From JAODBJ01 sp963782465 (GTDB lineage Bacteria; Actinomycetota; Acidimicrobiia; IMCC26256; PALSA-610): a stretch of 64,000 bases of DNA. The DNA lies in assembly GCA_963782465.1 (NCBI GenBank), contig CAWAJR010000003.1, forward strand, positions 1,054,001 to 1,118,000, read 5' to 3'. Made by a program: the position numbers and the translations under genes. Positions 34,798 through 43,034 of this stretch are shown piece after piece (the first letter of the stretch is position 1; each line of letters begins with the position of its first letter). The notes beneath the pieces are model-generated. The model was not told where the DNA came from and did not search any database. It saw nothing but the letters and a program-made list of their open reading frames with translations.

Positions 34798-34972
34798 CGA
34801 ACGAGCCGTTCGAGCACGGTTCGGTTCGCCGCATTCGATGCCATTGATGCCTCCGTGTCGTCGGCGGGGCCGTGGGGTGGTGCGATGCGACCAAGCGTGT
34901 GCTTCGGCGCTGAACGGCGCCTGTCTGGTCGCTGAAGGGCTTGTCGGGAACAGGGTGCAAGACGTACACTTG

Positions 34973-34986
34973 CTTGAGCATTCAAG
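34973..34986. promoter_or_regulatory. Inverted repeat upstream of a VOC gene
   Basis: CTTGAGCATTCAAG has perfect five-base arms CTTGA and TCAAG around GCAT and lies 42 bases before the VOC start at 35029. It resembles a short operator of the TetR or GntR type, but the cognate regulator is not evident. The GH-A gene diverges from this region. Confidence 0.4.
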
Positions 34987-35028
34987 GAATTTCTTCGCGC
35001 AACCCGGCGAACCCCAAAGAGGCGCACG

Positions 35029-35496
35029 ATGGAAGTCAAGGAACTCGGCCACATCGTCCTGTACGTGCACGACCTCGAACGTTCCGCGCGCTTCTACCGC
35101 GATGTGCTCGGTTGGCGGCAGATCATCGGCGGTCCCGGCAACCCGTTGCCGTTCCCGGCGGCGGCGTTCTCCGCGCCGGGTGGTCGCACCCATCACGAGC
35201 TGCTCCTCATCGAGGTCGGCCCCGACGCCGCCGAACAACCGCACGGCCGCCACGTCGGCCTGTACCACTTCGGCCTGAAAGTCGGCGACACCGACGACGA
35301 GCTGCGCGACGCGTTGCGCACCGTGCAGGAGCACGGCGTGACGGTGCTCGGCGCGAGCGATCACACCGTCACCCACAGCCTCTACATCGCCGACCCCGAC
35401 GGCAACGAGCTCGAGCTCTACATCGATGTTGCCGGCATCGACTGGGAGCAGGACCCGGCGCTGATCGGCGCGCCGATCAAACCGCTCCGCTTGTAG
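35029..35496 (+). CDS. VOC-family protein (glyoxalase/extradiol-dioxygenase-like)
   Basis: The 155-residue single-domain VOC protein keeps the canonical metal residues: GHIVLYVHDLERSARFYRDVLGW (first His), VGLYHFGLKVGD (second His) and YIADPDGNELELYID (Glu). This supports a working metal site, in contrast to the double-VOC protein at 24926. Such proteins may be glyoxalases, extradiol dioxygenases or fosfomycin-resistance-like thiol transferases. RBS-like GAGGCG precedes the ATG. Function is left open. Confidence 0.85.
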   Translation: MEVKELGHIVLYVHDLERSARFYRDVLGWRQIIGGPGNPLPFPAAAFSAPGGRTHHELLLIEVGPDAAEQPHGRHVGLYHFGLKVGDTDDELRDALRTVQEHGVTVLGASDHTVTHSLYIADPDGNELELYIDVAGIDWEQDPALIGAPIKPLRL

Positions 35497-35508
35497 GCGC
35501 GCCGGGCG

Positions 35509-36389
35509 CTACCGCGACGCGACGAGGTCGGCGGCGCGCGTCACTTCGTCGACGTCGGCGGTCGTCGCGACGAGGATCACTTCGTCGCAGCCCGTCTGTT
35601 CGATCGCGTCGAGGCGGTCGCGCACCGCGGCCGCCGACGTCGCGGTGCACATCGCCGCCATCGCCGACGCCGCCCGCTCGCCGAAGACACGCAGATAGTT
35701 CGTCGCGTACTGGTGCACACGTTCGGCAGCGTCGGCCCGAGACCGATCCAGAACGACGTCTGCCGGAACGGTTCGCCGCTTCTGCCGGCCGCGGCCCACG
35801 CCTGGTCGAAGGCACGGAACGACGCACCGACCGACGCGGCGTCGCCGGCCATGTCGAAGCCGGCGAGACCGTCGGCCCAGTGCGCGGCCCGGGTCATCGA
35901 CTTCGGTCCCATGGAACCGGTGAGCACGGGCGGGCCACCGGGCCGGGTCACGGTCGGGCCGACCGGCGCCGCGCCTTCGAAGGGCGCGTTGCCGTTCCAG
36001 ACCCGCTTGAGCAGCGCGACCTGCTCGTCGAGCCGCGCGTGCTTGCGCTCGGTCGGCGCGTCGTACGCGCGGTAATCGTCGTCGCGGCCGCCGACACCGA
36101 CACCGAGCACGAACCGGCCCCCCGAAAGCACGTCGATCGTCGCAGCCTGCTTCGCGACGTGCACCGCGCTGTGCATCGGCAGCACGCTCACCGTCGCTTC
36201 GAGCATGACCCGTTCGGTGATCGACGCCGCGGCGGCGAGCGTCGTCATCATGTCGAGGTTGGGGTAGGTCACCCGTTCACCGCAGGAGAGCACCGAGAAC
36301 GGCCCGGCGTCGATGCGTCGCATCCAATCGAGCAGCGTTGCGCGCGACGTGCCGCCGATCATCGACGGCAGGGCGATCCCGATCTTCAT
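35509..36389 (-). CDS. LLM-class (F420-dependent) oxidoreductase, frameshifted
   Basis: The N-terminal 215 residues read as a luciferase-like monooxygenase: MKIGIALPSMIGG, TERVMLEATVSVLPMHSAVHVAKQAA and LSGGRFVLGVGVGGRDDDY. The last motif is typical of F420-dependent members. At about 35733-35739 the frame shifts, and the family's C-terminal part (DAAERVHQYATNYLRVFG, then GCDEVILVATTADVDEVTRAADLV) continues in another frame. Restoring one G in the plus-strand GTCGG run rejoins it as GLGPDAAERV. So a one-base deletion, genuine or technical, is the cause. Whole length would be about 294 residues. The acyl-CoA dehydrogenase gene lies 19 bases upstream on the same strand. Confidence 0.85.
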
Positions 36390-36408
36390 GGGCGCCGACG
36401 CCGCCGGT

Positions 36409-37662
36409 TCAGCGCTGCGTGCCGACGAGCAACTCGCGGAACGGCGTGTCTTTCGCGGGGCCCGGCTCCTTCGGCAGGCCGAGGACACGCTCGCCGATGA
36501 TGTTCTTCTGGACTTGGTCGGTACCGCCGTAGATCGACGGGCCGGGCGAGAAGAGCGTGAGCTCCTGCACGAACCCGCCGCCAACGGTGCCCGGGCCCAT
36601 CAGCATCCCGTCGGCGCCGATGATCTCGTTGCCCAGTTCGCGCTGCAATCGCAGGATGTCGCTCATCATGAGCTTCGCGATGTTCGGTGCGCCTCCACTC
36701 GCCGCGCCACCTCGCATCCGCATCGACGAGAACCGCCCGATCTCGGTGAGCGAGTAGAGCTTCGCCAACCCCTGGCGCACGTTCGGGTCGTCGTTCTTTC
36801 CCAACTGCTTCGCCACGTCGATCAGCCGCTTCGCGGCGTTGAAACCACCCCCGCCGGTACCACCGGTGCGCACCTGGCCGACATGGTCGCCCGCGCGATC
36901 GTCGAGTTGCCCGGCGATCGGGCCGGGGAACGCGTTCCCGGCCGCGCCGCTCCCACCGCTGCCGAGCCCCGCACGCTCGGCCATCAACGTGGTGTTCGCG
37001 ACTGCCCAACCGTTGTTGAGGCCGCCGATGATGTCGTCGTTGTGCACGCGTGCACCATCGAGGAACACCTCGTTGAACAGCGCGCGCCCCGTCATTTCTC
37101 GTAGGGGCCGCGTCTCCACCCCGGATTGGGTCATGTCGAAGCGGAAGTACGTGATGCCCTTGTGCTTGGGCAGCTCCGGATCGGTGCGCGCGATCAGCAT
37201 GCCGACGTTGCAGAGCTGCGCGGTCGACGTCCACACCTTCTGCCCGGTGATGATCCATTCGTCGCCGTCGCGCACCGCCTTGGTCTGCAGGCTGGCGAGG
37301 TCGGAGCCGGCACCCGGTTCGGAGAACAGCTGGCACCACGCGTCCTGACCGTTGAGGATGCGCAACAGGTCGTGCTGCTTCTGGTGCTCGGTGCCGTGCG
37401 CGGCGATCGTCGGCGCGGTGAGCAGGTACCCGAGCCCGGCCGGCGGCCCGATCGCACCGTGCTCACGGATGGCTTCGTTCACGACGGCGGCCAGCGACCG
37501 AGACCAGCCCTTGCCCCAGGCGTCCTCCGGGAACGTCGGCGCCGCGTACCCCGAACGGGCCAGGCGGTCCCACCATTCGCCCACCTTGGCGTCGGGGTCC
37601 CAATTGTCGGCGAGCCAGGCCTTGACCTCGGCCCGCACGTCTTCCGGGCTGGGTAGCGCCAC
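36409..37662 (-). CDS. Acyl-CoA dehydrogenase
   Basis: The 417-residue FAD enzyme has the ACAD fold with WCQLFSEPGAGSDLASLQTKAV, WIITGQKVWTSTAQ and GPSIYGGTDQVQKNIIGERVLGLP. In medium-chain enzymes the catalytic Glu sits in YEGT; here the position is Gly (YGGT), so the base must come from elsewhere, as in the isovaleryl- and long-chain types. A Gly-rich insert lies around residues 225-275. GTG 37662 follows GAGGAG and is preferred to ATG 37692. It probably forms a transcription unit with the LLM oxidoreductase. The substrate may be a CoA ester of a ring-degradation intermediate. Confidence 0.9.
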   Translation of the reverse strand: MALPSPEDVRAEVKAWLADNWDPDAKVGEWWDRLARSGYAAPTFPEDAWGKGWSRSLAAVVNEAIREHGAIGPPAGLGYLLTAPTIAAHGTEHQKQHDLLRILNGQDAWCQLFSEPGAGSDLASLQTKAVRDGDEWIITGQKVWTSTAQLCNVGMLIARTDPELPKHKGITYFRFDMTQSGVETRPLREMTGRALFNEVFLDGARVHNDDIIGGLNNGWAVANTTLMAERAGLGSGGSGAAGNAFPGPIAGQLDDRAGDHVGQVRTGGTGGGGFNAAKRLIDVAKQLGKNDDPNVRQGLAKLYSLTEIGRFSSMRMRGGAASGGAPNIAKLMMSDILRLQRELGNEIIGADGMLMGPGTVGGGFVQELTLFSPGPSIYGGTDQVQKNIIGERVLGLPKEPGPAKDTPFRELLVGTQR

Positions 37663-37744
37663 TGTCGTACTCCTCGCCTCAGCTGCATGCACCGTGCAGA
37701 AACCGAAACGAGCGTACCCCGGGGCCGGCGCGAAACGCCGAGCC

Positions 37745-38098
37745 TCAGAGCAGGTCGAGCACCCGCTCCGGCGGCCGGCCGATGACGGCGCGGTCGCCGA
37801 CGAACACGACGGGTCGTTCCATCACCTCGGGATGTTCGAGCAGCAGCCCGACGACCGCGTCGCGCGTCGTGTAGTCGGCCGCGCGCAACCCGAGGTCTTT
37901 GAACTTCTTGTCGCCGGTGCGAACCAGCACGGCCGGTTCGTCGGGGATCGCGTCGACGATCCGCTCCAGGGTCGCACGGTCCGGCGGGGTGTCGAGGTAC
38001 TTGACGACGTCGGTGCCCACGCCGCGGTCGCGCAGGATTTCGAGCGCGCCGCGCGACTTCGAACACGACGGGTTGTGGAAGATCAGCGCGTCAGTCAT
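37745..38098 (-). CDS. ArsC/Spx-type arsenate reductase-like protein
   Basis: The 117-residue protein belongs to the glutaredoxin-dependent ArsC family. It shows FHNPSCSKSRGALEIL with the redox Cys in C-x2-S, VVKYLDTPPDRATL, VRTGDKKFKDLGL and MERPVVFVGDRAVIGRPPERVLDLL. Family members reduce arsenate with glutathione or similar thiols, or act as regulators; no arsenic genes are adjacent. The ATG overlaps the stop of the upstream Aat gene, so the two are translationally coupled. Confidence 0.9.
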   Translation of the reverse strand: MTDALIFHNPSCSKSRGALEILRDRGVGTDVVKYLDTPPDRATLERIVDAIPDEPAVLVRTGDKKFKDLGLRAADYTTRDAVVGLLLEHPEVMERPVVFVGDRAVIGRPPERVLDLL

Positions 38099-38748
38099 AC
38101 AACCTCCGAAGCTAGCCGCCGCAAGTATTCGTCGCGCGAGATGTCGAGCGCGCCGAGCGAGCAGAGGTGCGCGGTCGTCCACTGCACGTCGAACAGGGTG
38201 ACGCCGTCAAGGCGCAACAGTTCGACGGCGGCCCAGAGCGCGACCTTCGACGCGTCGGTCACCCGGTGGAACATCGACTCCCCGGCGAAGAACCGGCCGA
38301 TGCGCAACCCGTACAGCCCGCCCGCCAGCTCGCCGTCGCGCCACACCTCGATGCTGTGCGCCCAACCGAGCCCGGCGAGGCGCACGTACGCGGTCACGAA
38401 CGACTCGTCGATCCAGCCGTGCTCCCGGCGCGGGTCGCCGCACGCGCGCATGACACTTTCGAACGCGGCATCGACGGTGATCTCGAAGCGCGGGATCGCC
38501 CGCCGCAACGAACGGCTGACGTGCATCCCGTCGAGCGGCATGATCCCGCGCGGGTCGGGCGACCACCATGCGAGCTCGCCCTGCACCCGCATCGGGAACA
38601 GGCCGGCGCGGTACGCGGCGAGCACGGTGCCCGGTTCGAGGTCGGCACCCAAACCGACGATGCCGTGCTCGTCGGCGATCGTCGCCGGCGGCAACTCCCA
38701 GCGGCACGGCGGCGGTTCGACGGGCGGCCGGACGGACGAGGTATTCAC
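38095..38748 (-). CDS. aat: Leucyl/phenylalanyl-tRNA--protein transferase
   Basis: The 217-residue enzyme transfers Leu or Phe from tRNA to proteins with N-terminal Lys or Arg and so marks them for ClpS/ClpAP degradation. Family motifs are GIVGLGADLEPGTVLAAYRAGLFPM, WWSPDPRGIMPLDGMHVSRSLRR, HGWIDESFVTAYVRLAGLGWAHSIEVW, LAGGLYGLRIGRFFAGESMFHRVTDASKVAL and DVQWTTAHLCSLGA. The GTG at 38748 gives a family-typical length. The stop overlaps the ArsC start. Confidence 0.95.
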   Translation of the reverse strand: MNTSSVRPPVEPPPCRWELPPATIADEHGIVGLGADLEPGTVLAAYRAGLFPMRVQGELAWWSPDPRGIMPLDGMHVSRSLRRAIPRFEITVDAAFESVMRACGDPRREHGWIDESFVTAYVRLAGLGWAHSIEVWRDGELAGGLYGLRIGRFFAGESMFHRVTDASKVALWAAVELLRLDGVTLFDVQWTTAHLCSLGALDISRDEYLRRLASEVV

Positions 38749-38771
38749 CGCCGCGAGCTTCGCGCAGCTTC

Positions 38772-38777
38772 TACACT
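38772..38777 (+). promoter_or_regulatory. Putative -10 element of a leaderless promoter before the MFS gene
   Basis: TACACT is followed after exactly seven bases by GTG at 38785. That spacing is the actinobacterial leaderless pattern, also seen at 51807 and 59807. The GTG opens a seven-codon frame (VRRISHY) ended by TGA at 38806, in the same frame as the MFS gene. Confidence 0.45.
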
Positions 38778-38988
38778 CCGGGCCGTGAGGCGCATCTCCC
38801 ACTACTGACGCCGAGCCGCTCGCAGGTCCTTTCCCCGGCTCGCGCCGCTCGCCTCGCGCGCACCGATCGCGCTGCTGGCGGCCCTGCTGACGCTGCGGCT
38901 GGTCGACGAGTCGGCCGGGTTCCTGCCGGCGGGCGCGTTCGAGGCGTTCCGCGTCGACCTGCATCTCAGCTACGCGCAGGCGAGCACG

Positions 38989-40038
38989 GTGCTCGCCGCC
39001 GCGGCTCCCGGCGCGATCGCCGGCAACGTCTTCGCGATCGCGGCCGACTACGTGAGCCGGCGGGTGATCGCGTCGGGCGGCGCGTTCGGTTTCGCGGTTG
39101 CGCTCGGTTTGTACGCCACCGCGCACTCCTACCCGCTGCTGCTGCTCGCGTCGTTCCTCGTCGGCGCGGCAGCGACCGCGATGATCGACGGCGCGGAACT
39201 CGCGCTCGTCGATCTCGTCGGCGACGACCTCCCGCCGGCACTCGCGATCTCCAATTTCCTCGGCGCGATCGGCGACGTCCTCGGGCCGCTCGCGGTCGTG
39301 GTCGCGGCCGCGCTCGGTTTCGGCTGGCGCGCCCCGTTCGCGCTCGGCGCGATCGCCATGGCCGCGTACGCCGTGTGGCTCGCGACCCTTCCGATCCCTG
39401 CCCCCACCGCGGCCGCGCACGCCCACACCGGTGAGCGGCCGATGCGCGCCCTGGCGGCCGTCGCGCGCGACCGCCGCGTGTGGTTCTACGCCGCGCTCGC
39501 GGTGTTGCTCGGCCCGCTCGACGAACCGTTCCTCGCGTTCCTCATCGCGTACGCGGAGCGCGACCGTTCGTTGCCGGCACCGGCTGCCGTCGCGCTCGCA
39601 ATGTGCACGGTTGCCGGTTCGGTGGTCGGCTACGGGTTTCACGGGTTGCGCCGCCACGGGCCCGGCGCGACCCTCGCTCGCCCGGCGGCCGCGATGGCGG
39701 CCGCCGCCGCGCTGATCGTCGTCGTGCCGTGGGTGCCGTTGATCGGCCTGGCGGCCTTCGCGTTCGGCGTCGCACTCGCGTCGTTCTGGATCGTCGCCCA
39801 GGCTCGCATCCTCACGTTGCGCCCCGGCCAGACCGGCAGCGTGAAAGCGGTGATCTCGACGATCGAGTTCGCCGCGTTCGGGCTGCCGGTCCTGTACGGC
39901 GTCGCGGCCGACGCCTACGGCGTGCGCGCCGGTCTCGCGTGTTACGCCGCGACGGCGGTCGCCCTCGCGCTCCTCGTGACCCGCGCGCCGCCCGCGACGC
40001 CCGGCCCGGTTCAGGCCAGCATCGAACGGGCGATCTGA
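38989..40038 (+). CDS. MFS transporter with abnormal 5' end
   Basis: From GTG 38989 the ORF encodes 349 residues with about 10-11 hydrophobic helices, including the MFS loop FAIAADYVSRRVIASGG. Coding resemblance continues upstream in frame (PIALLAALLTLRLVDESAGFLPAGAFEAF from about 38857), which looks like helix 1 and the first loop. No ATG, GTG or TTG is present between 38809 and 38989. The nearest start is GTG 38785 behind a leaderless-type -10, and it is cut off by TGA 38806. So either a nonsense change has removed helix 1, or the base at 38806-38808 is wrong. The 3' end overlaps the convergent acyl-CoA dehydrogenase gene by 28 bases. Confidence 0.8.
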   Translation: MLAAAAPGAIAGNVFAIAADYVSRRVIASGGAFGFAVALGLYATAHSYPLLLLASFLVGAAATAMIDGAELALVDLVGDDLPPALAISNFLGAIGDVLGPLAVVVAAALGFGWRAPFALGAIAMAAYAVWLATLPIPAPTAAAHAHTGERPMRALAAVARDRRVWFYAALAVLLGPLDEPFLAFLIAYAERDRSLPAPAAVALAMCTVAGSVVGYGFHGLRRHGPGATLARPAAAMAAAAALIVVVPWVPLIGLAAFAFGVALASFWIVAQARILTLRPGQTGSVKAVISTIEFAAFGLPVLYGVAADAYGVRAGLACYAATAVALALLVTRAPPATPGPVQASIERAI

Positions 40039-41222
40039 CCGATCTGGATCTCGTCGGTGCCGGCGTAGATCTGCAGCACCTTCGCGTCCCGTGCGAGTTG
40101 TTCCACTTCGTACTCGGCCATGTAGCCGTTGCCGCCGAAGAGCTGCACCGCTTCGAGCGCGACTTCGGTCGCCGACTGCGCCGAGTAGAGCTTCATCGCC
40201 GACGCTTCCGACAAGCTCATCGCTTTCCCGGCGGCGGCCATCTCGAGGGTGCGGAACACGAGGTTCGACACGTTGAGACGCGCGACCTCCATCTTCGCCA
40301 GCTTCAGCTGGATGAGCTGGTAGTTCCCGATCGGCTGGCCGAACTGCACCCGCTCCTTCGCGTACGGCACGCTCAACTCGATACACCGTTCGATGATCCC
40401 GAGCGCCATCGCGGCCACGCCGGTCCGCTCGATGGTGAACGTCGCCTTCGACGCGTCGCGCCCGGCACTGCCGCGGAATCCTTCCTCGCTCTCGCCGAGC
40501 AACCGGTCGCGACCGGCGCGCACGTCGTCGAGGAAGAGCATGCCGGTCGGCGATGAGTGCAGCCCCATCTTGCGCAGCGGTTTGCTCTGTTCGAGGCCGG
40601 GCATGCCGCGGTCGAGCACGAACTGCAACACCTTGCGTTCGGCGGGCGGGTTGCCCTCGTCGAGTTTGCAGATGAACACGATCGTGTCGGCGTAGGGGCC
40701 GTTCGTGATGAACGTCTTCGAACCGTTGAGCACGTACTCGTCGCCGTCGCGGCGAGCCGTCGCCTGCATCGAACCGAACGCGTCGGAACCCGAATTGGGT
40801 TCGGTGATCGCCCAGGAACCGACCTTGTCGAGGGTGAGCAGGTCGAGGGCCCACCGCTCCTTCTGGGCGATCGTGCCCTTCGACATCACCGCGGTGGCGG
40901 TCAAACCGACCGACACGCCCATCGCGGTCACCATCCCCGGCGAACATTTGCAGAGCTCGATGATCGGCAGCATGGTCATGCCCCCGCCCCCGCCGGAGCT
41001 TCGCCCGCCTGAGGTGTCGCCGTTCTTCTCCGCCTCGATGCGCCGCCGGAACGAGTCGCGCGCCATCTGGTCCATGCCGAACGTGCGGTACAGCTTCCGT
41101 AACAGATCGTAAGGAGGCAGGTCACCATGCTCGAGTTCCTCGCGGTGCGGCCTGATCTCGTTGTCGACGAACTGGCGCACCGTGTCGCGGATCATCTGCA
41201 TCTCGTCGGGCCACTCGAACAT
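40011..41222 (-). CDS. Acyl-CoA dehydrogenase
   Basis: The 403-residue enzyme has a complete ACAD layout: MFEWPDEMQMIRDTVRQFVDNEI, GSWAITEPNSGSDAFGSMQATA, YVLNGSKTFITNGPYAD, KERVQFGQPIGNYQLIQLKLA and VLQIYAGTDEIQIGQIARSML. A Gly/Ser-rich insert lies around residues 72-82. The MCAD-type catalytic Glu position in YxGT is Ala, so the catalytic base is likely elsewhere. It overlaps the convergent MFS gene by 28 bases. The distinct sequence suggests a different substrate from the enzyme at 36409. Confidence 0.92.
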   Translation of the reverse strand: MFEWPDEMQMIRDTVRQFVDNEIRPHREELEHGDLPPYDLLRKLYRTFGMDQMARDSFRRRIEAEKNGDTSGGRSSGGGGGMTMLPIIELCKCSPGMVTAMGVSVGLTATAVMSKGTIAQKERWALDLLTLDKVGSWAITEPNSGSDAFGSMQATARRDGDEYVLNGSKTFITNGPYADTIVFICKLDEGNPPAERKVLQFVLDRGMPGLEQSKPLRKMGLHSSPTGMLFLDDVRAGRDRLLGESEEGFRGSAGRDASKATFTIERTGVAAMALGIIERCIELSVPYAKERVQFGQPIGNYQLIQLKLAKMEVARLNVSNLVFRTLEMAAAGKAMSLSEASAMKLYSAQSATEVALEAVQLFGGNGYMAEYEVEQLARDAKVLQIYAGTDEIQIGQIARSMLA

Positions 41223-41359
41223 CGCTCCCCCTCGTCGAACTTCGAGGGCGCATCGTAGGCAGCGGCGTTCGCACCCCTGCCGTCCGTATGGCAGACAAAT
41301 CCTGCTCAGCCACTCCCCTCAGTGCGCCGATGACCCAGACAACGCATCAGGAGGGCGTG

Positions 41360-41785
41360 GTGGTCGGGATCGGGATCGATCACATCTCAGTGGCGCGGCG
41401 CTTGCCGATCGACGCCGAGCAGTTGGCGCGGGTCGTCGCGCGGCTCCGGCTCGACACCGATGCGCCGAGCGTGTCGTGGAACCTCGGCGACCGCGGCAGC
41501 TGCGAGGTCGACACCGCGTTCGCGCCGTTCTCCCACGAAGGCGGCATCGCGTTCACCACCACGGCCCTCCTCTGGGACACCGAGCATCTCGGGCTCGCCA
41601 CCGTCAACGTGACCCTCGTGCCGTGCGACGAACGGGAATCCGAATTGGTGTTCCACCCCAGCGAAGCGATCGGCGACTGGTGGAGCGCTCGGCTCCCCGC
41701 CTACCTCGACCTCGCCCACGCCGCGCTCGAGGAGCTCGCCCAAGAGCTGCTCTGGCAGCATTCCCGCCTCACCGACGACGTCTGA
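41360..41785 (+). CDS. Protein of unknown function, related to its downstream neighbour
   Basis: I do not recognise this 141-residue soluble protein. GTG 41360 follows AGGAGG at optimal distance; in-frame ATGs at 41288 and 41330 are alternatives. It has HISVARRLPIDAEQLARVVARL, FAPFSHEGGIAFTTTALLWDT, VNVTLVPCDERESELVFHP and an amphipathic C-terminal helix (LPAYLDLAHAALEELAQELL). The pattern of strands followed by a long terminal helix recalls START/SRPBCC-like folds. It aligns by eye with the next gene, so the two look like an old tandem duplication. Confidence 0.7.
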   Translation: MVGIGIDHISVARRLPIDAEQLARVVARLRLDTDAPSVSWNLGDRGSCEVDTAFAPFSHEGGIAFTTTALLWDTEHLGLATVNVTLVPCDERESELVFHPSEAIGDWWSARLPAYLDLAHAALEELAQELLWQHSRLTDDV

Positions 41786-41971
41786 GCGGCCGCCGGCGGG
41801 CCGCCCGCCGGCCGCGTCCCGGCCGCATCCCGGAGGTTCGGGCCCCCTTCACCCACGCGTCGCATCGATGACCCGCGCTCGAAACATGCCCGCGGCAGCA
41901 TGTCCGGTGTCGGAACCCATGCAGCGTCGGCGGGGAGTTCCCGGCGACGCCACGCCGACCGGGAGGACCCC

Positions 41972-42469
41972 GTGTACGTGACCGACCGAGCCTGCCTGTC
42001 GATCGCTCGGACCATTCCACTGGCGCTGCCCGACGCGAGCGAAGCGGCCGCCCGCCTCCGGAACGGGTGCGACCCGGTGCGGGGGCTCACCCTGCCCGAC
42101 GGGAGCCGCATCGTCATGCGCCTCCCGTTCCACCCCGACCCCTGGTTCCCCGGCCGCCCCCTCCACCTCGTCCCCCGCCGGACGGGTGCGGCCCTGTTCA
42201 CCCGCGGCCACCGCCGGGTCAGCCCGGTCGAGATCGAACTCGCGCCGTGGTCCGACGGCGTGACCGAACTGGTGCTGCGCCCCGCCGTCCGTTCCCCCTA
42301 CTCCTGGGGTGCACGCCGGCTCGACCGCTGGTTCCGGCAGGCGCACGCCGCCGCGGATCTCCTACGCGGCGAGATCCTGGCCGCGGCCGCCGCTCCGGCC
42401 GAGCCCGTCGCGGCGCCGATGGAGCCCATCGACCTCACCGTCACCAATCGCGAGCGCATCGCCGTTTGA
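41972..42469 (+). CDS. Protein of unknown function, diverged paralogue of the upstream gene
   Basis: GTG 41972 lies a few bases after GGGAGGA and gives a 165-residue protein. Segments CLSIARTIPLALPDASEAAARL, VEIELAPWSDGVTELVLRP and RRLDRWFRQAHAAADLLRGEIL match in order those of the upstream protein. The first protein is acidic; this one is richer in Arg and Pro. A C-terminal Ala/Pro tail follows. No catalytic motif is apparent. A shared START-like fold is a guess. Confidence 0.7.
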   Translation: MYVTDRACLSIARTIPLALPDASEAAARLRNGCDPVRGLTLPDGSRIVMRLPFHPDPWFPGRPLHLVPRRTGAALFTRGHRRVSPVEIELAPWSDGVTELVLRPAVRSPYSWGARRLDRWFRQAHAAADLLRGEILAAAAAPAEPVAAPMEPIDLTVTNRERIAV

Positions 42470-42586
42470 GCGAAGCGCCCATCTTCCGGAGCCGGTAGCC
42501 GGGCCGTCATTGCCCCCCGGTGGCGACCCGGCACCGCTCCGGCCAAGTGGAGCCTCAACCGCCGCCGCGCGCGCGTCGCGGTCGCG

Positions 42587-42961
42587 TCATTCTGCCCACG
42601 GCGGTACGAACGGTTCACCGCCCGGGAAGCGGGCGCGGCCTCCGACCGGGAGCACGCAAACCGCTTCGAAGGGAACGTCGCCGTCGTTGGCCAGGCTGAA
42701 CTGCTCGTTGGCCGGCACGATGAGCGCGTCGCCCTCGACCAGCGCCTGCGATTTCCCGTGCAGCGTCACGAAGGCCGTGCCCGCGAGCGCGACGAAGATC
42801 TCCTCGCGATCGACCATGTGCGCGACGCCCGGCGTTCGCGGCGCGAGACGAAGTCGCCACACCGACGTCTCCGTCGCCCCGCGGCTCGGCGCGGCCAAAC
42901 CCTGCACTTCGAGACCGTCCTGTCCGAAGTTCGGCGCGTCTCGTGCTTCCACTACCGGCAT
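42587..42961 (-). CDS. Cupin-domain protein
   Basis: This small single-domain cupin of 124 residues has strands TPGVAHMVDREEIFVALAGTAFVTLHGK and LVEGDALIVPANEQFSLANDGDVPFEAVCVLPVGG, matching cupin motifs 1 and 2. The first metal His is present in VAHMVDREE; the second-motif His is replaced (PANEQFSL), so a metal site may be incomplete. It is divergent from a MarR regulator, and the tandem palindromes between them probably control both. Its role, perhaps binding a small ligand, is unknown. Confidence 0.82.
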   Translation of the reverse strand: MPVVEARDAPNFGQDGLEVQGLAAPSRGATETSVWRLRLAPRTPGVAHMVDREEIFVALAGTAFVTLHGKSQALVEGDALIVPANEQFSLANDGDVPFEAVCVLPVGGRARFPGGEPFVPPWAE

Positions 42962-42990
42962 GGTGTTCCCTTCTTCACGTTTCCGATTTC

Positions 42991-43026
42991 GACAAGTTAG
43001 CTTGTCCAAGTTAGCTTGTCTACTCT
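42991..43026. promoter_or_regulatory. Tandem MarR operators and leaderless-type promoter
   Basis: GACAAGTTAGCTTGTC (42991-43006) is an inverted repeat with six-base perfect arms. A second copy, CAAGTTAGCTTGTC, abuts it at 43007-43020. TACTCT at 43021-43026 lies eight bases before the MarR GTG and fits a leaderless -10. A dimer bound to each site would block the promoter and probably also that of the divergent cupin gene. Confidence 0.8.
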
Positions 43027-43034
43027 GGGTCGCC

